Source of the DNA: BQJD01 sp964350265
GTDB lineage: Bacteria; Pseudomonadota; Gammaproteobacteria; Arenicellales; CAJQKF01
NCBI GenBank assembly: GCA_964350265.1
Contig: CAYGJZ010000010.1
Location: 7,777 to 71,776, forward strand
Direction of reading: 5' to 3'
Length of the DNA stretch: 64,000 nucleotides
Positions 27,662 through 39,850 of the stretch are shown in pieces. Each line of letters begins with the position of its first letter. Position 1 is the first letter of the stretch. Under the pieces are notes generated by a model. That model did not search any database, was not told the origin of the DNA, and saw nothing but the letters and a program-made list of their open reading frames with translations. A program made the position numbers and the translations under genes.

Positions 27662-30112
27662 ATGAACTCATCACTGCCGAGCAAGGCCAGCGCGGTCGTC
27701 ATCGGCGGCGGCGTGACCGGCGCCAGCGTTGCCTACCACCTCGCCCGGCTCGGCTGGCAGGACGTGGTGCTGCTGGAACGACGGCAGTTCGCCTGTGGCA
27801 CCACCTGGCATGCCGCCGGGCTGATCGGCACCATGCGCGCCAACGAGAGCCACGCGCGACTGTGCGAGTACTCCATGTCGCTGCTGGCCGAACTGGAGGC
27901 CGAGACCGGGCAGTCCACCGGCTTCCGCCAGGTCGGCAGCCTGACCATCGCCCACAGCGAAGCGCGGTTCGAGGAACTCAAACGGGTCGCGTCGATGAAC
28001 AACGCCTTCGGCGTGACCCGGGTGGACATGGTCACGGTGGAAGAGATCGCCTCGCTGTTTCCGCTCATCGACACCACCGGGCTGCTCGGCGGCAGCTACG
28101 TGGCCAAGGACGGCAAGGCCAGCCCCATCGATGTTACCAATGCCTTCATCAAGGGAGCGCGGCAGCGTGGCGTCAAGTGCCTGGAAGGCATCGAGGTGCG
28201 CGAAGTCACCGCCAGCGGCGGGCGGGTCACCGGCGTTGCCACCGACCAGGGACATGTCGCCACCGACTTCGTGGTCAATGCCGGCGGCATGTGGGCTCGC
28301 CACCTGGCCCGTGCCAACGGCGTCAGCATTCCGCTGCATGCCGCCGAGCACTACTACGCGGTGACCGAGAAGGACGAGGCCTTTCACCCCGACCTGCCGG
28401 TGCTTCGCGACCACGACAAGTGCGCCTACTACCGCGAGGACGCGGGCAGCCTCCTGGTCGGCGCCTTCGAGAAGAACGCCCTGGCCTGGGGCATGCAGGG
28501 GATTCCGGCGGATTTCTGCTTCGACGAATTGGAAGGACACGTCGAGCAGCAGCTCTACCCGGTACTGGCCGACGCCATGGAGCGCATCCCCAGGCTGGCG
28601 GACATCGGCTGGCGCAAGTTCTTCTGCGGGCCGGAGTCCTTTACCCCCGACGACCAGTTCCATGTCGGCGAGGCCCCGGAGCTGCGTGGCTACTTCGTCG
28701 CCTGCGGCTTGAACAGCGTCGGCATCCAGACATCCGGGGGTCTCGGCAAGGCCTGTGCCGAGTGGATGCACCGCGGCCACCCGCCCATGGACCTGTGGGC
28801 CAACGACATCCGCCGCATGTACCCGTTCATGGCCAACGACCGCTTCATCCGCGAGCGGGTCACCGAGACCCTCGGCCTGCTCTACGACAATCACTATCCC
28901 TACAAGCAGTTCGAGACCGCCCGCAACGTGCGTCACTCCCCGGTGCATGAACGCCTGCTTGCCCACCGCGCCTGCTTCGGCACCGCGGCCGGCTGGGAAC
29001 GACCCAACTGGTTCGCCCCGCCGGGGGTGGAGCCACGCTACGCGTACAGCTTCGGCCGGCAGAACTGGTTCGAGTACTCGGCGGCCGAGCACCGCGCCGC
29101 GCGCGAGTCGGTGGCGCTGTTCGACCAGTCGAGCTTCTCCAAGTACCTGGTCACCGGCCGCGACGCCTGTGCCTGCCTGCAGAGGATCTCCTCGGCGGAT
29201 GTCGATGTCGCGCCGGGCAAGGTGGTGTATACCCACTGGCTGAACGAGCGTGGCGGCATCGAGGCCGACCTCACCGTGACCCGGATCGCCGAGCACGAGT
29301 ACTGGGTGGTCAGCGGTGCCGCGGTGACCCGACGGGATCTCGACTGGCTTTCACGGAACATCGACGACGAGGCCCGCTGCACGGTGCTGGACATCACCTC
29401 CGCCTGGGCGGTGTTCGGCGTCATGGGACCGCGCAGCCGCGCCCTGCTGGCACCGCTGCTGGACGTCTCCCTGGACACCGCGGCCTTTGCCTTCGGTACC
29501 AGCCAGCCCATCGAGCTTGGCTATGCGCGGGGACGCGCCATGCGGGTGTCCTATGTCGGCGAGCTCGGCTACGAGCTGTACATTCCGGTGGACATGGCCC
29601 GCCACGTCTTCGACCTGCTCATGGAAGGCGATGACCGTCCGGTGCTGGCCGGCATGCATGCACTGGACTCGGCCCGGATCGAGAAGAAGTTTCTCCACTA
29701 CGGCCACGACATCGGCGACGAGGACACGCCGCTGGAAGCCGGTGCGGGCTTCGTCTGCGCCCTGGACAAGGGGAATTTCATCGGTCGCGAGGCCATCTGC
29801 CGCCAGCGCGATGCGGGCAGCCACCTGCGCAAGCGGCTGCTGCAGTTCCTGCTCGACGATCCCGGCGAGATGCTCTACCACCACGAACCCATCCTGCGCG
29901 ACGGCCAAGTGGTCGGTCACCTCACCTCCGGCAACTTCGGCCACACCCTGGGCGCCTCGGTGGGACTGGGCTACGTGCGCTCCGAGGAAGACATCGACGC
30001 CGCGGCGGTGGCAGCCAGCCAGTGGCAAATCGATGTCGGTGGTCGCATCATCGATGCCCGGGCCAGCCTGCGGGCCCTGTACGACCCGGGCGGGGAGAAG
30101 GCCCGCACCTAG
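27662..30112 (+). CDS. Dimethylglycine/sarcosine dehydrogenase-like FAD oxidoreductase with GcvT domain
   Basis: An 816-aa two-part protein. An N-terminal DAO-type flavoprotein half (dinucleotide motif GGGVTGASVAYHLARLG near residue 15) is followed by a GcvT-like folate half (about 430-800). It closely follows mammalian dimethylglycine and sarcosine dehydrogenases. CGTTWHAAGL places His50 where those enzymes bind FAD covalently. ETGQSTGFRQVGSL, FNAGGMWAR-like VNAGGMWARH, GWERPNWF and VSYVGELGYELYIP also align. Expected reaction: oxidative N-demethylation of a methylglycine, with the C1 unit passed to tetrahydrofolate. GGGAGA precedes the ATG. Exact substrate is not decidable by eye. Confidence 0.85.
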   Translation: MNSSLPSKASAVVIGGGVTGASVAYHLARLGWQDVVLLERRQFACGTTWHAAGLIGTMRANESHARLCEYSMSLLAELEAETGQSTGFRQVGSLTIAHSEARFEELKRVASMNNAFGVTRVDMVTVEEIASLFPLIDTTGLLGGSYVAKDGKASPIDVTNAFIKGARQRGVKCLEGIEVREVTASGGRVTGVATDQGHVATDFVVNAGGMWARHLARANGVSIPLHAAEHYYAVTEKDEAFHPDLPVLRDHDKCAYYREDAGSLLVGAFEKNALAWGMQGIPADFCFDELEGHVEQQLYPVLADAMERIPRLADIGWRKFFCGPESFTPDDQFHVGEAPELRGYFVACGLNSVGIQTSGGLGKACAEWMHRGHPPMDLWANDIRRMYPFMANDRFIRERVTETLGLLYDNHYPYKQFETARNVRHSPVHERLLAHRACFGTAAGWERPNWFAPPGVEPRYAYSFGRQNWFEYSAAEHRAARESVALFDQSSFSKYLVTGRDACACLQRISSADVDVAPGKVVYTHWLNERGGIEADLTVTRIAEHEYWVVSGAAVTRRDLDWLSRNIDDEARCTVLDITSAWAVFGVMGPRSRALLAPLLDVSLDTAAFAFGTSQPIELGYARGRAMRVSYVGELGYELYIPVDMARHVFDLLMEGDDRPVLAGMHALDSARIEKKFLHYGHDIGDEDTPLEAGAGFVCALDKGNFIGREAICRQRDAGSHLRKRLLQFLLDDPGEMLYHHEPILRDGQVVGHLTSGNFGHTLGASVGLGYVRSEEDIDAAAVAASQWQIDVGGRIIDARASLRALYDPGGEKART

Positions 30113-30115
30113 CTT

Positions 30116-30133
30116 CCCGGCCGTCCGGCCGGG
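30116..30133. terminator. GC-rich hairpin between convergent genes
   Basis: CCCGGCC and GGCCGGG arms around GTCC, three bases after the methylglycine dehydrogenase stop and 48 bp from the convergent RND gene end. It probably serves as a weak, possibly bidirectional transcription end; no T-run is present. Confidence 0.45.
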
Positions 30134-30180
30134 CGTTCCGCCCCGCGACCCGCGGGCAGGCGCTGGCCCGGTCCGTCTCG

Positions 30181-33260
<3,080 letters not shown>

Positions 33261-33264
<4 letters not shown>

Positions 33265-34433
33265 TGGCGGCCCCCGTCGACGCTGACCGCCGAGCCGTCA
33301 TCCAGCAACTGGTGGCCCAGTGTCACCACCTGGCCGGCGATGTCGGTATTGCGCAGTTCCACCCGGTTGCCCTCGCTGATGCCCGTTTCCACCCCTTGCC
33401 AGGCGACGCGGGAACCGTCTTCGGACACCTGGAAGACACCGGTTTCCCCGCCGCGCACCACCAACGCCATGGACGGTACCATGACCGCGTCCTCGTGCCG
33501 CTCGAGTTGCACCGAGGCACGCACGAACATGCCCGGCTTCAATCGAAGCTCCGGATTGGGTACGCGCAGTTCCACCCGCGCCTGGCGGGCGTTCTCGCGA
33601 AACACCGGGGCGATGCGACTGATCTCGGCGGGAAAGACTTCGCCGGGATAGGCATCGGTGCGGATGTCCACCGATTGCCCGACTTCCAGCAGGCCGTAGT
33701 CCCGCTCGGTGACGAAGAACACCGCCACCACCGGGTCGAGTTCAACGATGCGCAGCAAAGGCGCGTTGGCGGCCACCGTCTCGCCCTCGTCGACATAGCG
33801 CTCGGCCACCACGCGCACGTTGCTGCCACCGCGCCAGCCGGCGGTGACATTGGAATAGCCCAGCCGGATGCGCGCGGTTTCCACCGCCGCCTGGGCCCGC
33901 GTCAACTGGGCACGGGTCACGTCGACGTGGGCGACACGGGCGAGCTGGCTGGCCTTGGCGGCGTCCCGCTCGGCTTCGGAACTGACGCCCCGCGCGCGCA
34001 GGGTCTCGATCCGTGCCAGGTCGCGCTCGGAGATGGCCAGCAGGCTGTTGGCCTCGGCCAGGTTGGCCTCGGCCACGGCGAGGTCGGCGCGGGCCTGGGT
34101 CAACGCCTGCTCGTACTCGGCATTGTCCATGCGTGCCACCACCTGGCCCCGCTCGACGGCGTCGGACAGGTCGACACCGATTTCCTCGATGCGGCCGCTG
34201 ACCTTCGGCGCCACCACGAACTCCTCGAAGGCGGCGAGGGTGCCGGTGAACTGTCGGCGCAACTCGATCGGACCCCGCTCCACCGTGGCCACCTCCACCG
34301 GCACCACGCGGGATGCCGACGGCCGTTCCGGGCTGGACGCGCTGACTTCCTGCAGACGTTCGTACACCTGCCAACCCACCGCCCCGGCGGCGCCCAGCAC
34401 AATCAGTCCCACCAGGGTTTTTCCGGCGCTCAT
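33261..34433 (-). CDS. RND efflux periplasmic adaptor (membrane fusion protein)
   Basis: Adaptor linking the RND pump to an outer-membrane channel, about 390 aa. An N-terminal hydrophobic segment (LVGLIVLGAAGAVGW) anchors it. A lipoyl/barrel-sandwich hybrid half (FTGTLAAFEEFVVAPKVSGRIEE) surrounds a long alpha-hairpin (about residues 95-170). The second barrel and membrane-proximal domain follow (ELRLKPGMFVRASVQL). ATG 34433 (MSAGKTLV) is preferred; a GTG at 34448 would add five residues and abuts its own ribosome site. It precedes and overlaps the pump gene. Upstream on this strand a TATGAT box may be the -10. Confidence 0.92.
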
Positions 34434-34604
34434 CGGGTCTATCGTCACCTCATGGGAATCCAGTGGCGCAACACGCGGTCACCTGCCCGCCCCCCGGACA
34501 AGGCTCGAATCACGGTGCCGATCGCCCTTCACCCTCGCGGGTCATCATAGCAGTGCGATGCGAACGAGAAAGCTTACCACTCGGACACACTTGCACCATG
34601 GCGG

Positions 34605-34619
34605 GCCACGAAGCGTGGC
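34605..34619 (-). terminator. Small hairpin after the MoaD-like gene
   Basis: GCCACG and CGTGGC arms around AAG lie 3 bp downstream of the MoaD-like stop. The stem is only six pairs and no T-run follows, so it is a weak candidate for the 3' end of the AOR operon. The rest of the 34449-34621 interval holds only possible promoter sequence for the efflux adaptor. Confidence 0.3.
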
Positions 34620-34621
34620 GT

Positions 34622-34861
34622 CTAGCCGCCCTTCACCGCCGGCAGCATCATCACCTCGTCGCCCTCGGCCAGCCGATGACGATGACGGTCCGCCGGCGGC
34701 ACCATGTCGCCGTTGACCGCGGTCAGCGCCACCCGCGAGCCGAAGGGCAAGGCCGCGAGCAGATCCGACACGGTGGCACCGTCGGCAACGTCGTAGGCGG
34801 CCGTGTCGGCGTCGTCGAGGGCGTCGTCGAGCTCTCCGGCCAGGTCAAGCCGGATCTTCAC
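34622..34861 (-). CDS. MoaD/ThiS-family sulfur carrier linked to AOR
   Basis: A 79-aa beta-grasp protein ending in the Gly-Gly tail (LPAVKGG) that is adenylated and thiocarboxylated in MoaD and ThiS. The core ATVSDLLAALPFGSRVALTAVNG and EGDEVMMLPAV fit MoaD. It overlaps the end of the aldehyde:ferredoxin oxidoreductase gene by 17 bp on the same strand. Dedicated MoaD-like proteins often accompany tungsten AOR genes, so it probably supplies sulfur for the tungstopterin of that enzyme. A general MoaD role cannot be excluded, as no other moa gene is in the window. Confidence 0.85.
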   Translation of the reverse strand: MKIRLDLAGELDDALDDADTAAYDVADGATVSDLLAALPFGSRVALTAVNGDMVPPADRHRHRLAEGDEVMMLPAVKGG

Positions 34862-36692
34862 GCATCACGCCCGCAAGGTCCAGCCGTCGCAACAGCTCTT
34901 CGGTGGGAACACCGTCGGCTGTCCAACCGCGTTCGGCGTAGTACTCCGGCAGCATGCGATCCAGCTCGCATACCTTGCCGCGCGCGGTCCCGGAAGGCGC
35001 CGGCTCGTTCAGCAGGCGTGGCGGCAGGGTATCGTCGGCGGCGGTCAGCCCGGCACGCAGGTTGAACAGCCGTTCGAGGTTCCAAATGCGTTCGCCGGCG
35101 TCGTGCAGGCGCTGCGCCGTCCAGCTGCCTTCGCAGGCCGCGTCCATCTGCTCGGCGAGATCTTCAAGATTCCAGGCCGAGGCGGTGAACAGGCAGATGC
35201 CCACCGAGTCGATGGCGGCGATGTCGTCCTGGGAGTGCTTGCACGGCTTCGCCTTGCCCTTGCCACTGACGTCTTCCATGTCTTCGTTGAAGGTGTCGTG
35301 GCGCAGGTGGCAGGCACCGCGGTTGCCGGTGGCATAGCCCAGCCCCATGCCCTGCAGGGCACGGGAATCGTAGCCGGCGAATTCCTGGCCCTTGACCACC
35401 ATGGCCAGCTCCGGGCGCCCGTACTTCTCGCACAGGCGCTTGGAACCGAGCGCCAGCTCGCGGCCGAAGCCCTCGTACTTGCCGGTCTTCTCCGCCATCA
35501 CCGTCAATGCCTCGGCATTGCCGAAACGCAGTTCGATGCCGTCGGTCTGGTCCTGGTCGATCAGGCCCAGCTCGTACAGTTCCATCGCCGCCGCCAGGGT
35601 GACGCCGAAGGAGATCGGGTCCATGCCGTGCTCGTTCATCATGTAGCCGGCGAAGGTCAGCGCGTCGAGATCGTCCACGCCCACCACCGGGCCGAAGGCG
35701 AAGGCGGTCTCGTACTCCAGCCCGCCGGAGGCGTGCCAGTACTCCTTGCGGTTGACCACCGAGAAATGCTGCGGATCGATATGGGCGATGCGGCCGCAGG
35801 CGATGGTGCAGCCGAAGCAGGCCTTGTTGGTCAGCAGGTTGCGATGACCATCGCGACCGGTGGCCACCACCGCCTTGGGGTTGATGCGGTCCACGCCCTC
35901 GAACTGCACTTTCTGGAAGTTGTTGGTGGGCAGGCCGCCGAACTTCTGCATCACGTCGATCATGGACAAGGTGCCATGCCGGGTCAGCGAACGGCGTCCG
36001 CTGTCGGCGAACAGCTTCTCGTTCTTCGCCGTGGCCACGCCGAGGAAGCGTGCCGGGTCGTGCACGGTGACCCCGCGGGTGCCGCGCGCCGCCACCGCCT
36101 TGAGGTTCTTCGAGCCCATCACCGCGCCGACGCCGGAGCGGCCGGCGGCCCGGTGCAGGTCGTTGACGATGCAGGCATAGTAGACGCCGCGCTCACCGGC
36201 GACGCCGATGGAGGCCACCTTCATGTCCTCGCTGCGGTAGCGCGCCTTGATGGTTTCCTCGGTCTTCCACACCGTCTGGCCCCACAGGTCCCCGGCGTCG
36301 CGCAGGCTGACTTCGTCGTCCTCCACCACCAGGTAGACCGGACGCGGGGAGCGGCCGGTGATGATCATAAGGTCGTAGCCGCAGAACTTCAGCTCGGCGC
36401 CGAACTTGCCGCCGGAGTTGGAACAGGCGATGGCCCCGGTCAGCGGACCCTTGGTGACCACGCAGTAGCGGCCACTGGTGGAAACCAGCGTGCCGCCCAG
36501 CGGGCCGGTGGCGAAGATCAACGTGTTCTCCGGCGACAGGGCATCCACCGCCGGGTCCATGCTTTCCACCAGGTAGCGGGTGGCGAGGCCACGACCGCCG
36601 ATGTACTCGTTCGCCCATTGCCGGTTCAATGGTTCGGCGCGGCACTCGCCGCTGGTCAGGTCTACCCGGAGTACCTTGCCTTGCCAGCCCAT
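34845..36692 (-). CDS. Aldehyde:ferredoxin oxidoreductase family, tungstopterin subunit
   Basis: A 615-aa AOR-family protein. These enzymes hold a tungsten bis-pyranopterin and one [4Fe-4S] cluster and oxidise aldehydes to acids (or the reverse) with low-potential electrons. Seen: MGWQGKVLRVDLTSGE, NEYIGGRGLATRYL, TGPLGGTLVSTSGRYCVVTKGPLTG, SNSGGKFGAELK, GRSGVGAVMGSKNLKA, cluster cysteines near residue 290 (ACFGCTIACGR), and a late Cys in KPCKHSQ. Start ATG 36692 comes 1 bp after the ferredoxin stop. It resembles the AorB-like subunit of the three-subunit Aromatoleum-type enzymes. The aldehyde substrate is unknown. Confidence 0.92.
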   Translation of the reverse strand: MGWQGKVLRVDLTSGECRAEPLNRQWANEYIGGRGLATRYLVESMDPAVDALSPENTLIFATGPLGGTLVSTSGRYCVVTKGPLTGAIACSNSGGKFGAELKFCGYDLMIITGRSPRPVYLVVEDDEVSLRDAGDLWGQTVWKTEETIKARYRSEDMKVASIGVAGERGVYYACIVNDLHRAAGRSGVGAVMGSKNLKAVAARGTRGVTVHDPARFLGVATAKNEKLFADSGRRSLTRHGTLSMIDVMQKFGGLPTNNFQKVQFEGVDRINPKAVVATGRDGHRNLLTNKACFGCTIACGRIAHIDPQHFSVVNRKEYWHASGGLEYETAFAFGPVVGVDDLDALTFAGYMMNEHGMDPISFGVTLAAAMELYELGLIDQDQTDGIELRFGNAEALTVMAEKTGKYEGFGRELALGSKRLCEKYGRPELAMVVKGQEFAGYDSRALQGMGLGYATGNRGACHLRHDTFNEDMEDVSGKGKAKPCKHSQDDIAAIDSVGICLFTASAWNLEDLAEQMDAACEGSWTAQRLHDAGERIWNLERLFNLRAGLTAADDTLPPRLLNEPAPSGTARGKVCELDRMLPEYYAERGWTADGVPTEELLRRLDLAGVMREDPA

Positions 36693-36693
36693 G

Positions 36694-37170
36694 TCAGTTG
36701 ACCTCCCCTGCCGCCGGGGCATGGGCGCTGCGGGCAAACAGCCCGGGCGCGATGCCCTCCGGTGGCACATCGTAGCCGATGGCATCGGTGGGACACACCG
36801 ACGCGCACTTGGGATCGCCACCGCACAGGTCGCACTTGTCGACCTTGCCGGTCTGCGGGTTGAAGGCCAGGGTGCCGTAGGGACAGGCGGCGATGCAGAC
36901 GCGACAGCCGACACAGGTCGACTCGTCCACCTCGCGGGCACCGGTCAGTGCGCTGATGCCGATGGCGTCTACCGGGCAGGCATGCAGGCACCAGGCGGCC
37001 TCGCACTGGGTACAGGCATAGGGGACGTTGTGCAGGCCGTGCTCGAACTCGAAGATGCGGATGCGTGACCGCGCCGGGTTGAACTCGCCGGTGTGTTCCA
37101 GCGAACAGGCCATTTCGCACTGCAGGCAGCCGGTGCACTTTTCCGGGTCGATGATGAGGGACTTGTGCAT
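36694..37170 (-). CDS. Polyferredoxin, AOR electron-transfer subunit
   Basis: A 158-aa protein with four [4Fe-4S] motifs: CTGCLQCEMAC (about 12-22), CTQCEAAWCLHACP (about 53-66), CVGCRVCIAACP (about 87-98) and CDLCGGDPKCASVCP (about 113-127). Each motif borrows its last Cys from another in the ferredoxin-like pairing used by HycB/CooF/AorA-type subunits. It directly precedes the AOR gene and should carry electrons away from it. The ATG at 37170 opens MHKSLIIDPEKC. The operon reads divergently from the GlcD-like gene, with 169 bp between starts. Confidence 0.92.
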   Translation of the reverse strand: MHKSLIIDPEKCTGCLQCEMACSLEHTGEFNPARSRIRIFEFEHGLHNVPYACTQCEAAWCLHACPVDAIGISALTGAREVDESTCVGCRVCIAACPYGTLAFNPQTGKVDKCDLCGGDPKCASVCPTDAIGYDVPPEGIAPGLFARSAHAPAAGEVN

Positions 37171-37339
37171 GCGTGATCTCGTCCAGCCGGGGTGTGGCCG
37201 GCGGTGAGCCGGTAGGGCTCGCCGCGGGTAGTTCGCCAACTCTACGCGATTCGCCGAGGCGGCGGAAGTGTGCTTGCGTGGCGCGCGGAAAGTGGTACAA
37301 AGTAGCTGCCTGTTTCCCGCCAACCCGCCAAGCCCTCGA

Positions 37340-38743
37340 ATGCCCACCCTGATCCAGTCCCTGGCCGAAATCGTCGGTGCCAAGCACGTGCTGGCCGGCA
37401 ACCATCCCGATGCACTGCCCTTCGTCGAGGAAGCGCGCGGCGACTACCAGGGCGATGCCCTCGCCGTGGTGCTGCCGGCGAATACCGGCGAGGTGGCCGC
37501 GGTGGTCCGGCTGCTGGCCGACGCCGGCGTGGCCATCGTGCCCCAGGGTGGCAACACGGGGCTGTGCGGCGGGGCGGTGGCCACGGCCGACGAGGTCATC
37601 GTCTCGCTGCGCAGGCTGAACCGCGTTCGCGAAGTGCGGCCGCTCGACGGCTTCCTCACGGTGGAGGCCGGCTGCATCCTGGCCGACGTGCAGCGCGCCG
37701 CGCGCGAGGCCGACCGCTTCTTCCCGGTGAGCCTGGGCGCCGAGGGAAGCTGCATGATCGGCGGCAACCTGTCCACCAATGCCGGCGGCATCAACGTGCT
37801 GCGCTACGGCAACAGCCGCCAGCAGGTGCTCGGGCTGGAAGTGGTGCTGGCCGACGGACGCACCTGGCATGGTCTCAAGCCCCTGTACAAGGACAACACC
37901 GGCTACGACGTCAAGCAGTGGTTCATCGGCGCCGAGGGGACCCTCGGCATCATCACCGCCGCCAGCCTGCGGCTGTACCCGTTGCCAGTGCGCTCGGTGT
38001 CCATCCTGCTCGGCTTCGATGCCCTGGCCGACTGCGTGCCACTGCTGTCGCTGGCCCGCATCCTGAGCGCGGACCAGTTGAGCAGCTTCGAGCTGATGCC
38101 CGACATCGCCATGCGCGCGGCGGCCGAACACGTGCCCGGCTGCGACAACCCCCTCGACGGCAGCCATCCCTGGTACATCCTGTGCCAGTTCGCCACCTCC
38201 TCCGAGGCGGTGGACGTGCAGGCCATGGCCACCCGTTTCCTGGAACAGGGCTTCGAGGCCGGCCAGGTGGCCGACGCGGTGATCGCCGACGGCGATGCCC
38301 GCGAGCAGGCGCTGTGGAAGATCCGCGAGGGCATCGTGCTGGCCCAGCGCAAGGCCGGTCGCTCGGTGAGCCACGATGTCTCGGTGCCCGTGTCGCGGGT
38401 GCCCGAGCTGATCGAGCGGGTGATCGCGGCGCTGCGCGAGCAGGCCCCGGGAGTACGGCCCTATCCCTTCGGCCACATCGGCGACGGCAACGTGCACATG
38501 AACCTGCTGCAGCCGCTGGACATGGACGAGGCCGGCTTCGTCGACAGCAAGCCGCGCCTGCGTCAACTGGTCTACGGCATCGTCGGCGAGCTGGGTGGAT
38601 CGTTCAGTGCCGAGCACGGCGTCGGTCGCCTCAAGCGCGGGCTGATGGCCGACCACAAGTCGGCGGAGGAACTGGAGCTGATGCGCGCGCTGCGCCGGGC
38701 ACTGGACCCGCGGGGCCTGTTGAACCCGGGCAAGGTGGTGTAG
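37340..38743 (+). CDS. FAD-binding D-2-hydroxyacid dehydrogenase (GlcD/D-LDH/D-2HGDH type)
   Basis: A 467-aa flavoprotein of the VAO/PCMH family that oxidises a D-2-hydroxyacid to a 2-oxoacid. Seen: the FAD pyrophosphate loop VPQGGNTGLCGGAVA near residue 56, GGNLSTNAGGINVLRYG near 138 and KDNTGYDVKQWFIGAEGTLGIIT near 183. The C-terminal domain has YPFGHIGDGNVHMNLLQP (metal/substrate His residues) and SAEHGVGRLKRGLM. This layout fits D-2-hydroxyglutarate, D-lactate or glycolate oxidation; the substrate is not decidable. No glcE/glcF partners follow. It lies divergent from the AOR operon. Confidence 0.88.
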   Translation: MPTLIQSLAEIVGAKHVLAGNHPDALPFVEEARGDYQGDALAVVLPANTGEVAAVVRLLADAGVAIVPQGGNTGLCGGAVATADEVIVSLRRLNRVREVRPLDGFLTVEAGCILADVQRAAREADRFFPVSLGAEGSCMIGGNLSTNAGGINVLRYGNSRQQVLGLEVVLADGRTWHGLKPLYKDNTGYDVKQWFIGAEGTLGIITAASLRLYPLPVRSVSILLGFDALADCVPLLSLARILSADQLSSFELMPDIAMRAAAEHVPGCDNPLDGSHPWYILCQFATSSEAVDVQAMATRFLEQGFEAGQVADAVIADGDAREQALWKIREGIVLAQRKAGRSVSHDVSVPVSRVPELIERVIAALREQAPGVRPYPFGHIGDGNVHMNLLQPLDMDEAGFVDSKPRLRQLVYGIVGELGGSFSAEHGVGRLKRGLMADHKSAEELELMRALRRALDPRGLLNPGKVV

Positions 38744-38809
38744 CATCGCCCGCGCGGGGCCAGCCCCGCCCACCTGCCAGGATGGCGCCAGCAACCCTTC
38801 GTTGTCCAC

Positions 38810-39850
38810 ATGAACACCGCCAAGCCGTCCACCGCGGACATCGACCGCGACCAGCAGCGCAGCCGCTTTCTCTCCGCCGCCGGCCATGGCCTGGCGCGGC
38901 TCGAGCCGCTGGCCGGGGATGCCTCCTTCCGCCGCTACTACCGCCTGCGCGAAGACGGCGGCAGCTGGATGCTGATGGACGCGCCACCGCCGCGCGAGGA
39001 CGTGCGCCCCTTCCTCGCGGTGGCCGCGCACCTGCGCCGACTCGGCCTGCGCCCGCCGGCCATCCATGCCGAGGACGTGGACGCCGGCTTCGCCCTGCTC
39101 GAAGACCTCGGCGACGACACCTTCACCCGCCGCCTGGCGGCCGGCGACGACGAGCAGTCGCTCTACCGCATGGCGGTGGACACCCTGCTCGCCCTGCACC
39201 AGCACGGGGAAGCCACCGACATCGAGCTTCCCGCCTACGACGCGGCGGAACTGCTCGGCGAGGCCATGCTGCTGCCGGACTGGGGCTACCGCCTGGTGCA
39301 CGGTCGCGACATCGATGCCGCCGCGCGAAACGACTTCGCCCAGCCCTGGCGCGCCGCCCTGGCGGCCATGCCGTCGCCGGCGATGAGCCTGGTGCTGCGC
39401 GACTTCCACGTCGACAACCTGATGCGCATCGACCACGGCGGCGCGGTGCAGTGCGCGCTGCTGGACTTCCAGGATGCGCGCATCGGCCCGGCCGCCTACG
39501 ATCTTGCCTCGCTGCTGCAGGACGCCCGCCGGGACATCGACGAGGACTTCGAGGCACGCTTCATCGACTACTACCTGGCGCGGCAGCCGTTGCTGGATCG
39601 CGACGGCTTTCTCGCCTGGTACCACCTGCTGGCCGCGCAACGCCATGCCAAGGTCATCGGCATCTTCAGCCGCCTGGCGCTGCGCGACGGCAAGCCCGGC
39701 TACCTGGCCCACCTGCCGCGGGTCTGGCGGGGGCTGGAACGCGGCCTCGCCCTGCCCGCCCTGGCGCCGTTGCGGGACTGGCTGTCGGCACATTTTCCCG
39801 ACCGCCTGCAAGGCGTTTCCCCCGTCCACAGCCCATCGAGAACGACATGA
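38810..39850 (+). CDS. AmgK-like sugar kinase (aminoglycoside phosphotransferase fold)
   Basis: A 346-aa kinase resembling AmgK, which phosphorylates the anomeric OH of N-acetylmuramate/N-acetylglucosamine in peptidoglycan recycling. Seen: PLAGDASFRRYYRLR (ATP loop), LLEDLGDDTF, catalytic LRDFHVDNLM with Asp198, and metal-binding LLDFQDARIGPAAYDLASLLQD. In many gammaproteobacteria amgK is followed by the uridylyltransferase gene murU. Here the next gene is csaA, joined by an ATGA overlap, so murU would have to lie elsewhere. Function as AmgK is likely but not certain. Confidence 0.82.
   Translation: MNTAKPSTADIDRDQQRSRFLSAAGHGLARLEPLAGDASFRRYYRLREDGGSWMLMDAPPPREDVRPFLAVAAHLRRLGLRPPAIHAEDVDAGFALLEDLGDDTFTRRLAAGDDEQSLYRMAVDTLLALHQHGEATDIELPAYDAAELLGEAMLLPDWGYRLVHGRDIDAAARNDFAQPWRAALAAMPSPAMSLVLRDFHVDNLMRIDHGGAVQCALLDFQDARIGPAAYDLASLLQDARRDIDEDFEARFIDYYLARQPLLDRDGFLAWYHLLAAQRHAKVIGIFSRLALRDGKPGYLAHLPRVWRGLERGLALPALAPLRDWLSAHFPDRLQGVSPVHSPSRTT

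Noticed and set aside
36662..39829. 1055-codon open frame on the minus strand
   Set aside because: Antisense to the GlcD-like and AmgK-like genes; no recognisable domain outside the small stretch that repeats the ferredoxin region in another frame.
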